From Thermodesulfobacteriales bacterium (lineage in GTDB: Bacteria > Desulfobacterota > Thermodesulfobacteria > Thermodesulfobacteriales > Thermodesulfatatoraceae), in assembly GCA_026988575.1 (NCBI GenBank), contig JALSKZ010000055.1, positions 1 to 47,924 of the forward strand: DNA of 47,924 nucleotides, in the 5' to 3' direction. Below the pieces are notes generated by a model. The model ran no database searches and was not told the DNA's origin. It worked only from the letters and a program-made list of their open reading frames with translations. The position numbers were made by a program, and so were the translations under genes. Positions 7,482 to 16,384 of the stretch are shown here, piece by piece (position 1 is the first letter of the stretch; each line of letters begins with the position of its first letter).

Positions 7482-9542
7482 CTAGTTGTGGGCCAAATCG
7501 TCAGGCCGGTCAAAACACTTAAAACGCATGGTAAAACTCGCCCGGCCCTGGGTAGACGAACGGAGATCCGTAGAGAAACCAAACATGTTAGCCAGAGGGA
7601 CCACGGCCTGGACCACCTGCACCGGCCCGCGCGTTTCTATTTCTAAGACTTGCCCCTTCCGGGTATTTAACAAATTTATGACCTCGCCCAAGAATTCCGC
7701 GGGAGCTACTACTTCTACTTCCATAATAGGTTCGAGAAGCAGGGGACGGGCCTGTCTAAAGGCCTTCTGGAGAGCAGCCACGGTAGCGGCCCGCGCCGCC
7801 ACTTCGTGAAACACCCCGCCAGGAAAAGCAATATCCAAGAGCGTTACCTCGGTATCCACCACCGGATAGCCGTATATAATCCCTGCCTGAAGGGCCTTCT
7901 CCACTGTGTCTACCAAAAGGCTTGCCTTCTCTGGCGACAGCCTCTCGTGAGGGATAAGAGAGGCAATCAAATTACCGGCTCCCCGGGGGCGAGGCCGCAC
8001 CCGCAATTTCACCTCGGCCATTAAGCGCTCCTCGCCTACCTGGCGATCAAATATTTCGTTTGCCTCCGCCTCTTTACTTATGGTCTCCCGGTACACTACC
8101 TGTGGTTTGCCCACCGATACCTCTACCCCAAATTCACGACGAATACGCTCCAACAGCACCTCTAGATGCAACTCTCCCATCCCCGAGATGATTCTCTGCC
8201 CGGTGTCCTCGTCTTCTTTTACACGAAAAGTGGGGTCTTCCTCCTCAAGCTTGGCCAAGGCCGCTTCAAGCTTTTCTTCCTCCGCACGGGTCTTTGGTTC
8301 AACGGCAATGGAGATTACCGGCTCGTAAGTCCCGATGGTCTCAAGGAGGATAGGGTGTGCTGGATCACAGAGGGTGTCTCCGGTACGGGTATATTTCAAC
8401 CCCATCACCGCCACGATATCGCCTGCTCCGGTACGATCCAGACGGAAACGCTTATTGGCGTGCATGCGGAAGATCCGGGCAACTTTTTCACGTTTTCGTT
8501 TAGTGGCGTTAAGCACCGCGTCGCCCACTTCGAGCACCCCAGAATAGATCCTTATATAGACCATTTTACGGCCTTCAAACATCTGTACCTTAAAGGCCAG
8601 GGCTGAAAACGGGGCCTTTTCCTCGGGGGGACGAAACTCTTCCTTCCCCGTCTCGGGATTAATACCTTTTATAGGGGGAATGTCCAAAGGCGAAGGGAGA
8701 TAGCGTACGATACCATCAAGGAGGGGTTGTACCCCCTTATTTTTCAGGGCCGAACCAGCAAAAACCGGTACGATGTCCAGGGCTAAAGTCCCCTGACGAA
8801 TGAGTTTGTGTATTTCTTCGGGGCTAAAGGGCTCTTCGGCAAGGTATTTTTCCAAGGCAGCCTCGTCAAACTCCACCACGGTCTCTAAGAGGTCCTTGTG
8901 CAGACGAGACACCTCATCTTGCATCTCCGCAGGGAGGGGATGATAAGTATATTTCTCCCCCAGACTTTCTTCCTCCCACAGGATCAACTTCTTTTGGACT
9001 ACATCGATGACCCCTTGAAAATCCTGTGCAGAACCATAGGGCATAGTAATAATTACAGGCCGTGCGCCCAATTTTTCCCGCATCTGTCGCACGGTTCTCC
9101 AAAAATCGGCCCCTATACGGTCCATCTTATTGACAAAGGCGATCTTGGGGATACCGAATTTTTCGGCCTGGTGCCATACGGTCTCTGACTGGGGCTCTAC
9201 TCCCCCTACACCGCAAAATACTCCTATGGCCCCATCGAGCACACGCAGGCTGCGCTCCACCTCCATGGTAAAATCCACGTGCCCCGGTGTGTCTATGAGG
9301 TGAATTTCACAATCCCGCCAGTAACAAGTGGTACAAGCCGCCGTAATGGTTATGCCCCTTTCTTGTTCCTCGGGCAGGTAATCCATGGTGGCCTGGCCTT
9401 CGTGCACCTCCCCAATACGATGGATCTTTCCGGTATAGTAAAGAATACGTTCGGTAAGAGTAGTCTTGCCGGCATCGATGTGGGCAATAAGACCAATATT
9501 TCGGATCTTGTTAATCTTTCCTTTAACGCTCATCTCTGGCAT
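7482..9542 (-). CDS. Elongation factor G paralog (EF-G-like GTPase)
   Basis: A 686-residue translational GTPase with the EF-G layout: G1 AHIDAGKT (residues 20-27), DTPGHVDF, NKMD, then domains II-V (ISGMGELHLE in domain III). It is homologous to fusA, but domain IV differs from canonical EF-G. After YRETI (near 483-487) the SGGRGQYGHV loop that reaches the decoding centre is missing; instead there is FDRQVGEERLMAEV and RPRPRGAGN (roughly 496-520). That pattern is typical of second-copy EF-Gs. It is not next to rpsL, rpsG or tuf, which also argues for a paralog. The ATG at 9542 follows AGAGGT by 4 bases; ATG 9533 is an alternative. Role (translocation, recycling or ribosome rescue) cannot be told from sequence. 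Confidence 0.9.
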   Translation of the reverse strand: MPEMSVKGKINKIRNIGLIAHIDAGKTTLTERILYYTGKIHRIGEVHEGQATMDYLPEEQERGITITAACTTCYWRDCEIHLIDTPGHVDFTMEVERSLRVLDGAIGVFCGVGGVEPQSETVWHQAEKFGIPKIAFVNKMDRIGADFWRTVRQMREKLGARPVIITMPYGSAQDFQGVIDVVQKKLILWEEESLGEKYTYHPLPAEMQDEVSRLHKDLLETVVEFDEAALEKYLAEEPFSPEEIHKLIRQGTLALDIVPVFAGSALKNKGVQPLLDGIVRYLPSPLDIPPIKGINPETGKEEFRPPEEKAPFSALAFKVQMFEGRKMVYIRIYSGVLEVGDAVLNATKRKREKVARIFRMHANKRFRLDRTGAGDIVAVMGLKYTRTGDTLCDPAHPILLETIGTYEPVISIAVEPKTRAEEEKLEAALAKLEEEDPTFRVKEDEDTGQRIISGMGELHLEVLLERIRREFGVEVSVGKPQVVYRETISKEAEANEIFDRQVGEERLMAEVKLRVRPRPRGAGNLIASLIPHERLSPEKASLLVDTVEKALQAGIIYGYPVVDTEVTLLDIAFPGGVFHEVAARAATVAALQKAFRQARPLLLEPIMEVEVVAPAEFLGEVINLLNTRKGQVLEIETRGPVQVVQAVVPLANMFGFSTDLRSSTQGRASFTMRFKCFDRPDDLAHN

Positions 9543-9586
9543 ATTACCTCTGGGTAAATAATGGGCAATATGGAGTAAAAAGCAAG

Positions 9587-10189
9587 ATGCCAAGTCCTTA
9601 TTTTATCTTTTTAGTGGCCTACTTGGTAGGCTCTATACCAACGGCTCTTTTAGTAGCCCGTCCCTTTGGCCTTGATCCACGCCAACACGGGAGCCGAAAC
9701 CTGGGGGCTACCAATGTGGCCCGGCTTTTGGGGAAAAAGTGGGGGTTAGTAACCCTCTTAGGAGACATGGGTAAAGGAATAATACCCATGCTCTTGGCCA
9801 AACATCTGTTTTCAAGTGAGCCACAAGCCGCGTGGTTGGTAGCAGGGGCCGGTTTTTTTGCCTTTTTGGGCCATCTATTTCCTTTATACCTGGGTTTTCG
9901 CGGGGGCAAAGGGGTAGCCACGGCCGCTGGTGTTTTCCTGGTCCTCTGCCCCCTGGCCATCGTCATAGACATATTGGTCTTTATCCTGGTGGTAAGGTTT
10001 ACCGGCTACGTATCTGTAGGGTCGTTGCTTGTGGCTGCTTTAACGCCCCTGCTTGTGCGTATATTCTGCCCCGAGCCAGCCTACTTTTGGGTATGTTTGG
10101 CTATGGCAATACTGATCTGGATTCGCCACCAGGCCAATATAAGAAGGCTTTTGCGTGGAGAAGAAAAGACCTGGAAGAAAAATGCCTGA
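9587..10189 (+). CDS. plsY: Glycerol-3-phosphate acyltransferase PlsY
   Basis: A 200-residue polytopic inner-membrane enzyme that transfers an acyl group from acyl-phosphate to glycerol-3-phosphate, the first step of phospholipid synthesis. It has the family motifs GSRNLGATN (35-43), GHLFPLYLGFRGGKG (95-109), and multiple hydrophobic helices. The gene is divergent from the EF-G gene with only 44 bases between starts, and its last 8 bases (ATGCCTGA) overlap the start of the next gene, indicating translational coupling with the membrane glycosyltransferase. Confidence 0.96.
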   Translation: MPSPYFIFLVAYLVGSIPTALLVARPFGLDPRQHGSRNLGATNVARLLGKKWGLVTLLGDMGKGIIPMLLAKHLFSSEPQAAWLVAGAGFFAFLGHLFPLYLGFRGGKGVATAAGVFLVLCPLAIVIDILVFILVVRFTGYVSVGSLLVAALTPLLVRIFCPEPAYFWVCLAMAILIWIRHQANIRRLLRGEEKTWKKNA

Positions 10190-11648
10190 GACAAAGCGCT
10201 ACGAATTAGCCAATTTGCGCCCTTGGGCCCTTTTTCTGCTGATTTTCCTCTTTGCCCTGTTGTTTCAAGGCAGCCGTGGGCTCTACGATCGAGACGAAAC
10301 CCGTTATGCAGAAGTGGCCCGCGAAATGCTCATGACCAAAGATTTTGTTATCCCCCACCGGGGGCTTCGGATCCACCTTACCAAACCTCCTCTCACCTAT
10401 TGGGCCCTGGCGGGGAGCATGAAAGTCCTTGGCGTAAATGAGTGGGGTACCCGGTTACCCAACGCCCTGGCCTTTTCTCTAACCGCCCTATTGTGTGGTC
10501 TTATCGCCCAAAGTCTGTGGGGAAGACGCCAGGAAGGGCTCTGGGCCACCCTCATCTATGTTACCACCCTGACCCCCTTTGTAGCAGAAAACATCGTCAC
10601 CACCGACACCTTACTTGTCCTTTGGGAGACCTTAGGCGTATGGGCCCTGGTCCAAGGTCTGCATAAAGAAAGGGCCCACCACTGGTTCGTCCTCCTTTGG
10701 GCCGCCTGGGGACTGGCCTTTTTTACCAAAGGCCCTGCCTTGATCCCCGTGGTAGCGGCCTTTTTGATATTTTATCTACGCCACAGGGGACTCTTTCCTT
10801 GTTTTCCCTTGCCCCTGGCCGGAGCCCTGCTCTTTTTTTGGCTGGGGCTGTGGTGGTACGTCTACATATGCCTGTTCCACCCCCAGGCCTTCTCTTTCTT
10901 CTGGGAAGAACAAATTATGGGCCGTGTGGCCGGACATTTCCAAAATTCAGCCTGGTACGCCCCTTTTTATCTTTATCTACCCCTGGTAACCCTGGGGGCC
11001 CTGATCTGGTGGGCCTTTTGGGCCCGAAAGCCAAAGGCCGCCTTAGCTTTCTTGGACGGCATACGCAATGATTGGCGAAAAGAACTGGTTGTTTTGTGGT
11101 TTCTGGTACCCCTGCTGGTCTTTTCCATAGCTCGCTCGAGGCTTCCTCTCTATATTTTGCCCTGTTTTCCACCCCTTGCCGTGGCCACGGCCCCATTCTT
11201 TACCCGAAACTATACCTTTTCTTCGGGGATACGTCGGCTGTTACTGGCCTGGATTTTCTTCCTCCTAGTGGGCAAGGCCCTGTGGGCCCAAATCCCCGTC
11301 CCCCAAGACGCACGTCGTTATTCCCAAATTGCCCAGCCTCTTTTCTCCCCAGGGGCTTGCTTAATAAGCATCGGAAATGCCCGGGGCGACGGATTGGCCT
11401 TTTATACCAAGGCCCCCTGGATCCATCTCAAGGGCTTTGAAGAGTTCTGTCCGCAACGTCTGCCCCACCTGCTTGATACACCCTACACAAAAAACTGTCG
11501 GGTATGGCTACTCTTATTGAGCCGAGAACAACTCAAGCACAGACCTTGGTTGAGGCCCCAAGGTCCCTTTAAAGTACTGCCTACACGAAATGTCCTTTTT
11601 CGCCTCTCCCGGGAGGAACTTTTGTCCTTGGCCCGAGACCACCGTTAA
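10182..11648 (+). CDS. GT83/ArnT-like membrane glycosyltransferase
   Basis: A 488-residue protein of the GT39/GT83 (PMT/ArnT) group: polyprenyl-phosphate-sugar transferases of the inner membrane. The first periplasmic loop has the acidic pair in RDETRYAEVAREM (37-49), the usual catalytic signature, followed by about ten hydrophobic segments and KPPLTYW. ArnT itself moves aminoarabinose to lipid A; the actual sugar and acceptor here cannot be read from sequence. The start at 10182 overlaps plsY in ATGCCTGA with GGAAG just upstream; an in-frame ATG at 10155 is an alternative that would overlap plsY by 35 bases. Being coupled to plsY and in a genome with WaaA, a lipid A or cell-surface acceptor is plausible. 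Confidence 0.85.
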   Translation: MPETKRYELANLRPWALFLLIFLFALLFQGSRGLYDRDETRYAEVAREMLMTKDFVIPHRGLRIHLTKPPLTYWALAGSMKVLGVNEWGTRLPNALAFSLTALLCGLIAQSLWGRRQEGLWATLIYVTTLTPFVAENIVTTDTLLVLWETLGVWALVQGLHKERAHHWFVLLWAAWGLAFFTKGPALIPVVAAFLIFYLRHRGLFPCFPLPLAGALLFFWLGLWWYVYICLFHPQAFSFFWEEQIMGRVAGHFQNSAWYAPFYLYLPLVTLGALIWWAFWARKPKAALAFLDGIRNDWRKELVVLWFLVPLLVFSIARSRLPLYILPCFPPLAVATAPFFTRNYTFSSGIRRLLLAWIFFLLVGKALWAQIPVPQDARRYSQIAQPLFSPGACLISIGNARGDGLAFYTKAPWIHLKGFEEFCPQRLPHLLDTPYTKNCRVWLLLLSREQLKHRPWLRPQGPFKVLPTRNVLFRLSREELLSLARDHR

Positions 11649-11689
11649 TAGTTCTCAATCCCGTTGGGTTCAGGTAAGGATTAAATAAA

Positions 11690-12478
11690 ATGGGGAAACA
11701 AATGTTGGTGTTTATCGGTACCTCAGGGTGGAATTATCCGCATTGGCGAGGAGTATTTTATCCACAACGCTTGGCCTCAAGGGAATGGTTGTCTTATTAC
11801 GCCTCTTATTTTAACACCGTGGAGGTAAACGCCACTTTTTACGGCACGCCCAAAGAGAAAACCATTAGGCGCTGGTGTACCAGTGTCCCCGACCAGTTTA
11901 TTTTTGCCTTAAAGGCCCATCGCTTTATTACCCACGTGCGACGGTTGCGTAAAGTAAAAGAGCCTCTTAGACGCCTTTATGCCCTGGTAGAGCTCTTTGG
12001 GCCTAAGGCAGGGCCCTTATTGTTTCAGCTTCCACCCACTTTGCGTTTTGATCCCTCCCTTATAGAAGACTTTATTGCCTTGCTGGACCTTCGCTTCCCT
12101 ACGGCCATTGAGGTAAGGCATATCAGCTTTCATGACGAGCGCTTCTTTGCCTTGCTCCGTAAGGCCCGAATTGCCCTTTGTATTTCGGATACCGCCGGTA
12201 AATATCCTTCCCTCATAGAAGAGATAACCGCCCACTTTGTGTATATACGCCTGCACGGTTCGCCAGAGTTGTATCAGTCTCCTTACCATACAGAGGAATT
12301 AAGGATATGGGCCCAAAAAATTCTTAGATGGCAACGACCTGCCTATGTATATTTTGACAACGATGCCTTGGGGTGGGCCCCTTTGAATGCTTTAGAACTA
12401 AAACAGTTGCTGGGACAAAAGACCAAACCCTTACCCGCCCCTCTTGGGCCTCTTTCGGAAAAGGAAATTCAGGATTAG
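11690..12478 (+). CDS. DUF72 (YecE) family protein
   Basis: A 262-residue TIM-barrel-like protein of the DUF72/YecE family (COG1801), function unknown. Family hallmarks are FIGTSGWNYPHWRGVFYP at the N-terminus, YFNTVEVNATFYGTP, FALKAHRFITH, LLFQLPPTL, and YVYFDNDALGWAPLNA near the end. An ATG four codons later (11702) is an equally possible start. It lies 41 bases after the glycosyltransferase and 9 bases before hypD in the same direction, so it is likely part of that transcription unit, though no functional tie to either neighbour is evident. Confidence 0.9.
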   Translation: MGKQMLVFIGTSGWNYPHWRGVFYPQRLASREWLSYYASYFNTVEVNATFYGTPKEKTIRRWCTSVPDQFIFALKAHRFITHVRRLRKVKEPLRRLYALVELFGPKAGPLLFQLPPTLRFDPSLIEDFIALLDLRFPTAIEVRHISFHDERFFALLRKARIALCISDTAGKYPSLIEEITAHFVYIRLHGSPELYQSPYHTEELRIWAQKILRWQRPAYVYFDNDALGWAPLNALELKQLLGQKTKPLPAPLGPLSEKEIQD

Positions 12479-12487
12479 CATAAAGGC

Positions 12488-13564
12488 ATGCGACGCCGTG
12501 GACCAACCATACCAGAAATAGCCCAAGCCATAGGACAAAAACTTACGCGCCCTGTACGTCTGATGGAAGTCTGTGGCACACACACCGTAAACATCTTTCG
12601 CTTTGGCTTGAGAAGCCTCTTACCCAAAGAGCTAGAACTGGTTTCTGGCCCCGGGTGCCCCGTGTGTGTAACTCCTACGCGAGAAATAGATTTCCTCGTA
12701 GAGGTTGCCCGACTCCCCCAGGTAATATTGGCCACTTTTGGAGATATGCTTCGGGTGCCGGGTTCGCAATATTCTTTGAAGGACTTAAGGGCCCAAGGGG
12801 CGGCAATCAAAATGGTCTATTCTCCCCTGGACACACTGGAGCTGGCCGAAAAAACCCCCGACAAATACGTGGTCTTTGCCGCTGTAGGATTTGAAACCAC
12901 GGCCCCGGCCGTGGCGGTGACTGTGTTAGAGGCCCAAGAAAGGGGGCTTAAAAATCTCTTCTTCGCCGTCAGTCACCGCACCATGCCTATGGCCTTAAAG
13001 ACGTTGCTCTCTTCGGGAGAAGTACACATAGACGGACTAATTCTTCCCGGCCACGTGAGCACCATTGTTGGTGCCCGTACTTTTGAGTTTGTCCCCCAAG
13101 AATTTGGCTTACCCGCCGTGGTTACGGGTTTTGAAGCACACGATATTATGCAGGGCATATACATGCTTATAAAGCAAATTGCTGAAGGACGGGCTAAACT
13201 CGAAATCGAATACCGCAAGGCAGTAACTTGGCAGGGAAATCTCATGGGGCAACAATTAATGCACCGGGTCTTTGAACCCTGTGATGCCTGGTGGCGGGGG
13301 TTGGGGTTAATACCAGGCAGTGGTCTGAGACTGCGTCCTGCATATCAGGCCCTAGATGCCCAGGCCCAACTTGGCGTTCAGATACCAGAAGGGGAAGACC
13401 CCCCAGGTTGTCGTTGTGGAGATATCCTCTGTGCCCGAGCCAAACCGATAGATTGCAAACTTTTTGGCAAGGCCTGCACCCCTGAGCACCCCAAAGGCCC
13501 TTGCATGGTATCAAGCGAAGGCACCTGTGCGGCTTGGTATGCCTTTTACGACGAAATCGCCTAG
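12488..13564 (+). CDS. hypD: Hydrogenase maturation protein HypD
   Basis: A 358-residue iron-sulfur protein that, with HypC, assembles the Fe(CN)2CO group of [NiFe]-hydrogenases. It has the conserved MEVCGTHT (Cys29), GPGCPVC (Cys57 and Cys60), VGFETTAP, and the C-terminal 4Fe-4S cysteine cluster (about 310-352: CRCGDILC, DCKLFGKAC, GTCAAWY). All key cysteines look intact. The start lies 9 bases after the DUF72 gene. Curiously no hypA, B, C, E or F and no hydrogenase gene is present within the window; hypD normally sits between hypC and hypE. Confidence 0.96.
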   Translation: MRRRGPTIPEIAQAIGQKLTRPVRLMEVCGTHTVNIFRFGLRSLLPKELELVSGPGCPVCVTPTREIDFLVEVARLPQVILATFGDMLRVPGSQYSLKDLRAQGAAIKMVYSPLDTLELAEKTPDKYVVFAAVGFETTAPAVAVTVLEAQERGLKNLFFAVSHRTMPMALKTLLSSGEVHIDGLILPGHVSTIVGARTFEFVPQEFGLPAVVTGFEAHDIMQGIYMLIKQIAEGRAKLEIEYRKAVTWQGNLMGQQLMHRVFEPCDAWWRGLGLIPGSGLRLRPAYQALDAQAQLGVQIPEGEDPPGCRCGDILCARAKPIDCKLFGKACTPEHPKGPCMVSSEGTCAAWYAFYDEIA

Positions 13565-13593
13565 TCCTCTAGGGTAAAAATTTCTGCTGCTTG

Positions 13594-14343
13594 TTAGGAA
13601 GTCCTCTTCTTTAGATGTATCAAGAATTCTTTGTTACCTGCTGGGCCTCGTATAGGGCTTTCCGTAAGGCCCAATACTAAAAGCCCCTGTTTTCGGGCAA
13701 AGGAAGTGATCTTTTCCAGCACCTTTTGGTGCAAAAGGGGATCTCGTACCACGCCCTTTTTCCCCACTTCTTTGGGCCCCACTTCAAACTGAGGCTTTAT
13801 AAGGGCTACAATATCGGCCTGGGGTTTCAATAAAGAAATTACGGCGGGAAGGACCTTGGTAAGAGAGATAAAAGCGACGTCAATGGTGGCCAAATCTGCC
13901 TGCTCGGGGAGATCCTGAGGAGTTAAATAACGGGCATTTATGCCTTCCATATTGATTACCCGAGGATCTTGACGAAGCCGCCAATGAAGTTGCCCGTGGC
14001 CCACATCAATGGCGTAGACCTTTTGGGCCCCCTCTTGGAGGAGACAGTGGGTAAAACCACCGGTGGAAGCCCCTATATCGATACAAATTAACCCCTGTAC
14101 TTTAAGACCAAATTCTTTCAGGGCGTGGGCAAGTTTAAGGCCCCCGCGCGAGACAAACGGACAGGCAGACCCACGTATTTCTATCTTGGCTTCCTGAGAG
14201 ACTTGCGTACCAGCCTTGTCCACCCGTTTATCGTTTACGTAAACAAGACCCGCCATAATCAGGGCCTGGGCCTTTTTACGCGTCTCGGCAAGGCCCCTGC
14301 GAAGCAAAAGTTTGTCAAGACGTTCCTTGGAAGCCTTGGACAT
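13594..14343 (-). CDS. tlyA: TlyA family rRNA 2'-O-methyltransferase
   Basis: A 249-residue protein with an N-terminal S4 RNA-binding domain (about 5-65) and an FtsJ/RrmJ-type methyltransferase domain. It shows SRGGLKL (Lys70), the SAM motif DIGASTGG (89-96), ATIDVAFIS (Asp155) and LIKPQFE (Lys183), consistent with the K-D-K-E catalytic set. TlyA enzymes methylate 16S and/or 23S rRNA riboses; despite the old name hemolysin A it is an RNA enzyme. It stands alone, convergent with hypD (29-base gap) and divergent from the chemoreceptor gene. The ribosome site is weak. Confidence 0.94.
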   Translation of the reverse strand: MSKASKERLDKLLLRRGLAETRKKAQALIMAGLVYVNDKRVDKAGTQVSQEAKIEIRGSACPFVSRGGLKLAHALKEFGLKVQGLICIDIGASTGGFTHCLLQEGAQKVYAIDVGHGQLHWRLRQDPRVINMEGINARYLTPQDLPEQADLATIDVAFISLTKVLPAVISLLKPQADIVALIKPQFEVGPKEVGKKGVVRDPLLHQKVLEKITSFARKQGLLVLGLTESPIRGPAGNKEFLIHLKKRTS

Positions 14344-14368
14344 AGTCTTATTATTAACCCATTTTCCC

Positions 14369-14396
14369 TAAAGCATCAGGGGGGCTTCACCGAAAA
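14369..14396 (+). promoter_or_regulatory. Candidate sigma-28 (FliA) promoter for the chemoreceptor
   Basis: TAAAGCAT (14369-14376), a 12-base spacer and ACCGAAAA (14389-14396) match the motility sigma consensus TAAAGTTT / GCCGATAA at 6 of 8 positions in each half, 32 bases before the ATG of a chemoreceptor gene. Sigma-28 control of chemoreceptors is established in other bacteria; here it is inferred from the match. Confidence 0.42.
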
Positions 14397-14428
14397 GAAT
14401 AAGGCAAACAGAAAAGGCGGGAGGGAAT

Positions 14429-16333
14429 ATGTTGAGACGTTTGATTTATGTTTTATTGGGCCTTTTGGCTTTTTGGGGCTTTTTGCCCGGGTTTTTAGGC
14501 TCAAAAATCCCGGTTCTCTTAAAAATTTGGCCTTGGTTGAATTTGGGTGGCCTTGGGTTCCTCTTCTGGTATCTATGGCAAGACGAAAGACAGGCCTTTA
14601 TAGTGGCCGAAAGGATCAAAGATTATCATCAAGGTATCTTCCGTAGACCAGTAAGGACCTCCAGGGCCATTTTTAGACCCCTCGTGACCAATATAAATGG
14701 TTTGGCCTTGGTAGTAGGGACACAGCTTAGTACCCTGAATCAACAAGCTCGAGTCCTTAGTGAAGTGAAAGACTTTGTCGGCACCTCGGCCCAAAAAACG
14801 ATTGCTTACGCCCGTCATACCGAAAGCTTGGCCCAAGACATGCTTTCTACCGCCACCTCTTCGGCCAATGACGTAGAAACACTCTCGCGGGCCATGGAAG
14901 ACTTACGCACCGCAGCCTCTGAAATCGCCTCTAGTATTACCGAAACGGCCCAAAAGACCTCTCAAGCCCGAGAAAGAGCGGTAAATGCCCGAGAAACCAT
15001 AGAAAAGCTCCTGCAGAGTTCCGAACAGATCGGAAAGGTAGTAAAAGTCATCAATGATATTGCCGAGCAAACAAATTTATTGGCACTTAACGCCACCATA
15101 GAAGCTGCCCGTGCTGGCGAGGCCGGTAAAGGGTTCGCGGTGGTGGCCAACGAAGTTAAAGAATTGTCACGCCAAACCAGCAAGGCTACCGAAGAAATAG
15201 CCAAACTCATAAGCACTATCCAAGAAGACACCCGTCAGGCTGTTACAGCAGTCGAAGATATCACCAATGGGGTGCTTGAAATAGATGATCTGGCCAATAC
15301 TATTGCCTCTGCCAGTGAAGAACAGAGTGTAACTATTGCTGATTTGACCGATAATATAGCCCGTGTAAAAGATATGACGGAAAACACACAAAAACACGCC
15401 CAAGGACTCTTAGAATACGTACGAGATTTTAACCGGCTCCAGACTCAGTTGGAAATGTCCCATACTTGTGTAAGCAATATTGCCCTCCAGAACGAAATGC
15501 TTCTTTCTAGACTGTCTTTTTACGAAAGTGCCTTTACTAAAGAGAGTCAACGCCTCTCTACCGAAACCAAGGCCTTACTATTGTTGTTAAAACATTACGA
15601 ATGGATAAACACTTTGGTCAGTGGTCTTATCCAGGGTAAACCTCCAGAAGTAGAAACCCAAGCAGCCCAATGTCCGTTATCTAACTTTTTAGATGCTCAA
15701 AAAGGACATATGGATCACCATCTCCTAGAAGAAATAAAGAAATATCATCAAACTTTGCATCTTTCGGCAGAAGCAATAAGGACTCACTTGAGCAAAAGGG
15801 AACTGGACAAGGCCATAGAAGTCTTTCGTTCCCAAACAGAGCCCTCTTTTGTGGGTTTTGTCCAAAATTTTATGCACATTATGGGGAAAGACGCCAATAA
15901 GCGGCTGGAGACCGAACCAGAAGAGGAAGAATTTATGCCCTGGGGGCCGGAACTAGAGATAGGAATCAGGGAAATAGACCATCAACACCAAAAGCTGGTT
16001 AACATGGTCAACACCCTATACCGGGCCGTAAAGCAAGGCCATGAGCGAGAATACGTGGGCAAACTACTGGCCGATTTGGTCTCTTATACCGACTATCACT
16101 TTAAGACAGAGGAACGCTATTTTGATCAATTTGGTTATCCAGAAAAAGACATCCACAAAGAAATACACCGTCATCTAGTGGAAAAAGTCATGGATTTTAA
16201 GGAAAAATTCCAACGCGGTGAGGTCAGTATATCTTTTGATCTACTAAGTTTTCTGAAAGATTGGCTCCAAAACCACATTGGGGTCACGGACAAAAAGTAT
16301 GGTCCCTTCTTGAAAAGCAAGGGTTTGCGTTAA
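14429..16333 (+). CDS. Methyl-accepting chemotaxis protein with CZB and C-terminal hemerythrin domains
   Basis: A 634-residue chemoreceptor with no periplasmic ligand domain. Two hydrophobic helices at the N-terminus (about 3-25 and 32-50) form a membrane hairpin with almost no loop. The signalling coiled coil carries the hallmark tip (about 213-247: [20 protein letters not shown]). A CZB zinc-binding domain follows, with H389, C415, H440 and H444 in the expected order, and then a bacteriohemerythrin domain (503-634) with diiron ligands H520, H557, E561, H576, H580, H616 and D621 all visible. Hemerythrin binds oxygen; CZB binds zinc and, in studied receptors, responds to oxidants. The natural reading is cytoplasmic sensing of oxygen or redox state to steer swimming. 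GGGAGGG precedes the ATG. No other chemotaxis or flagellar gene is in the window. Confidence 0.93.
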   Translation: MLRRLIYVLLGLLAFWGFLPGFLGSKIPVLLKIWPWLNLGGLGFLFWYLWQDERQAFIVAERIKDYHQGIFRRPVRTSRAIFRPLVTNINGLALVVGTQLSTLNQQARVLSEVKDFVGTSAQKTIAYARHTESLAQDMLSTATSSANDVETLSRAMEDLRTAASEIASSITETAQKTSQARERAVNARETIEKLLQSSEQIGKVVKVINDIAEQTNLLALNATIEAARAGEAGKGFAVVANEVKELSRQTSKATEEIAKLISTIQEDTRQAVTAVEDITNGVLEIDDLANTIASASEEQSVTIADLTDNIARVKDMTENTQKHAQGLLEYVRDFNRLQTQLEMSHTCVSNIALQNEMLLSRLSFYESAFTKESQRLSTETKALLLLLKHYEWINTLVSGLIQGKPPEVETQAAQCPLSNFLDAQKGHMDHHLLEEIKKYHQTLHLSAEAIRTHLSKRELDKAIEVFRSQTEPSFVGFVQNFMHIMGKDANKRLETEPEEEEFMPWGPELEIGIREIDHQHQKLVNMVNTLYRAVKQGHEREYVGKLLADLVSYTDYHFKTEERYFDQFGYPEKDIHKEIHRHLVEKVMDFKEKFQRGEVSISFDLLSFLKDWLQNHIGVTDKKYGPFLKSKGLR

Positions 16334-16341
16334 AGAGGACC

Positions 16342-16368
16342 GGGCCCGGGGCACATGTGCCAGGGCCC
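16342..16368. terminator. Hairpin between convergent chemoreceptor and rpe genes
   Basis: GGGCCC (16342-16347) pairs with GGGCCC (16363-16368), with inner GGCAC/GTGCC, a strong GC-rich stem, followed on the plus strand by TCCATTAAAAATTTT. It lies in the 51-base gap and could serve either strand. It is the only clear terminator-like hairpin at a convergent junction in the window. Confidence 0.65.
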
Positions 16369-16384
16369 TCCATTAAAAATTTTC

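Noticed and set aside
7466-7582. N-terminal extension of the cupin with a hydrophobic, signal-like stretch
   Set aside because: It overlaps the fusA-type coding end; the hydrophobic look is a shadow of the other frame. ATG 7465 has a strong ribosome site.
8166-8606. 146-residue plus-strand open frame inside the EF-G gene
   Set aside because: Antisense shadow of a well-conserved gene; no family signal.
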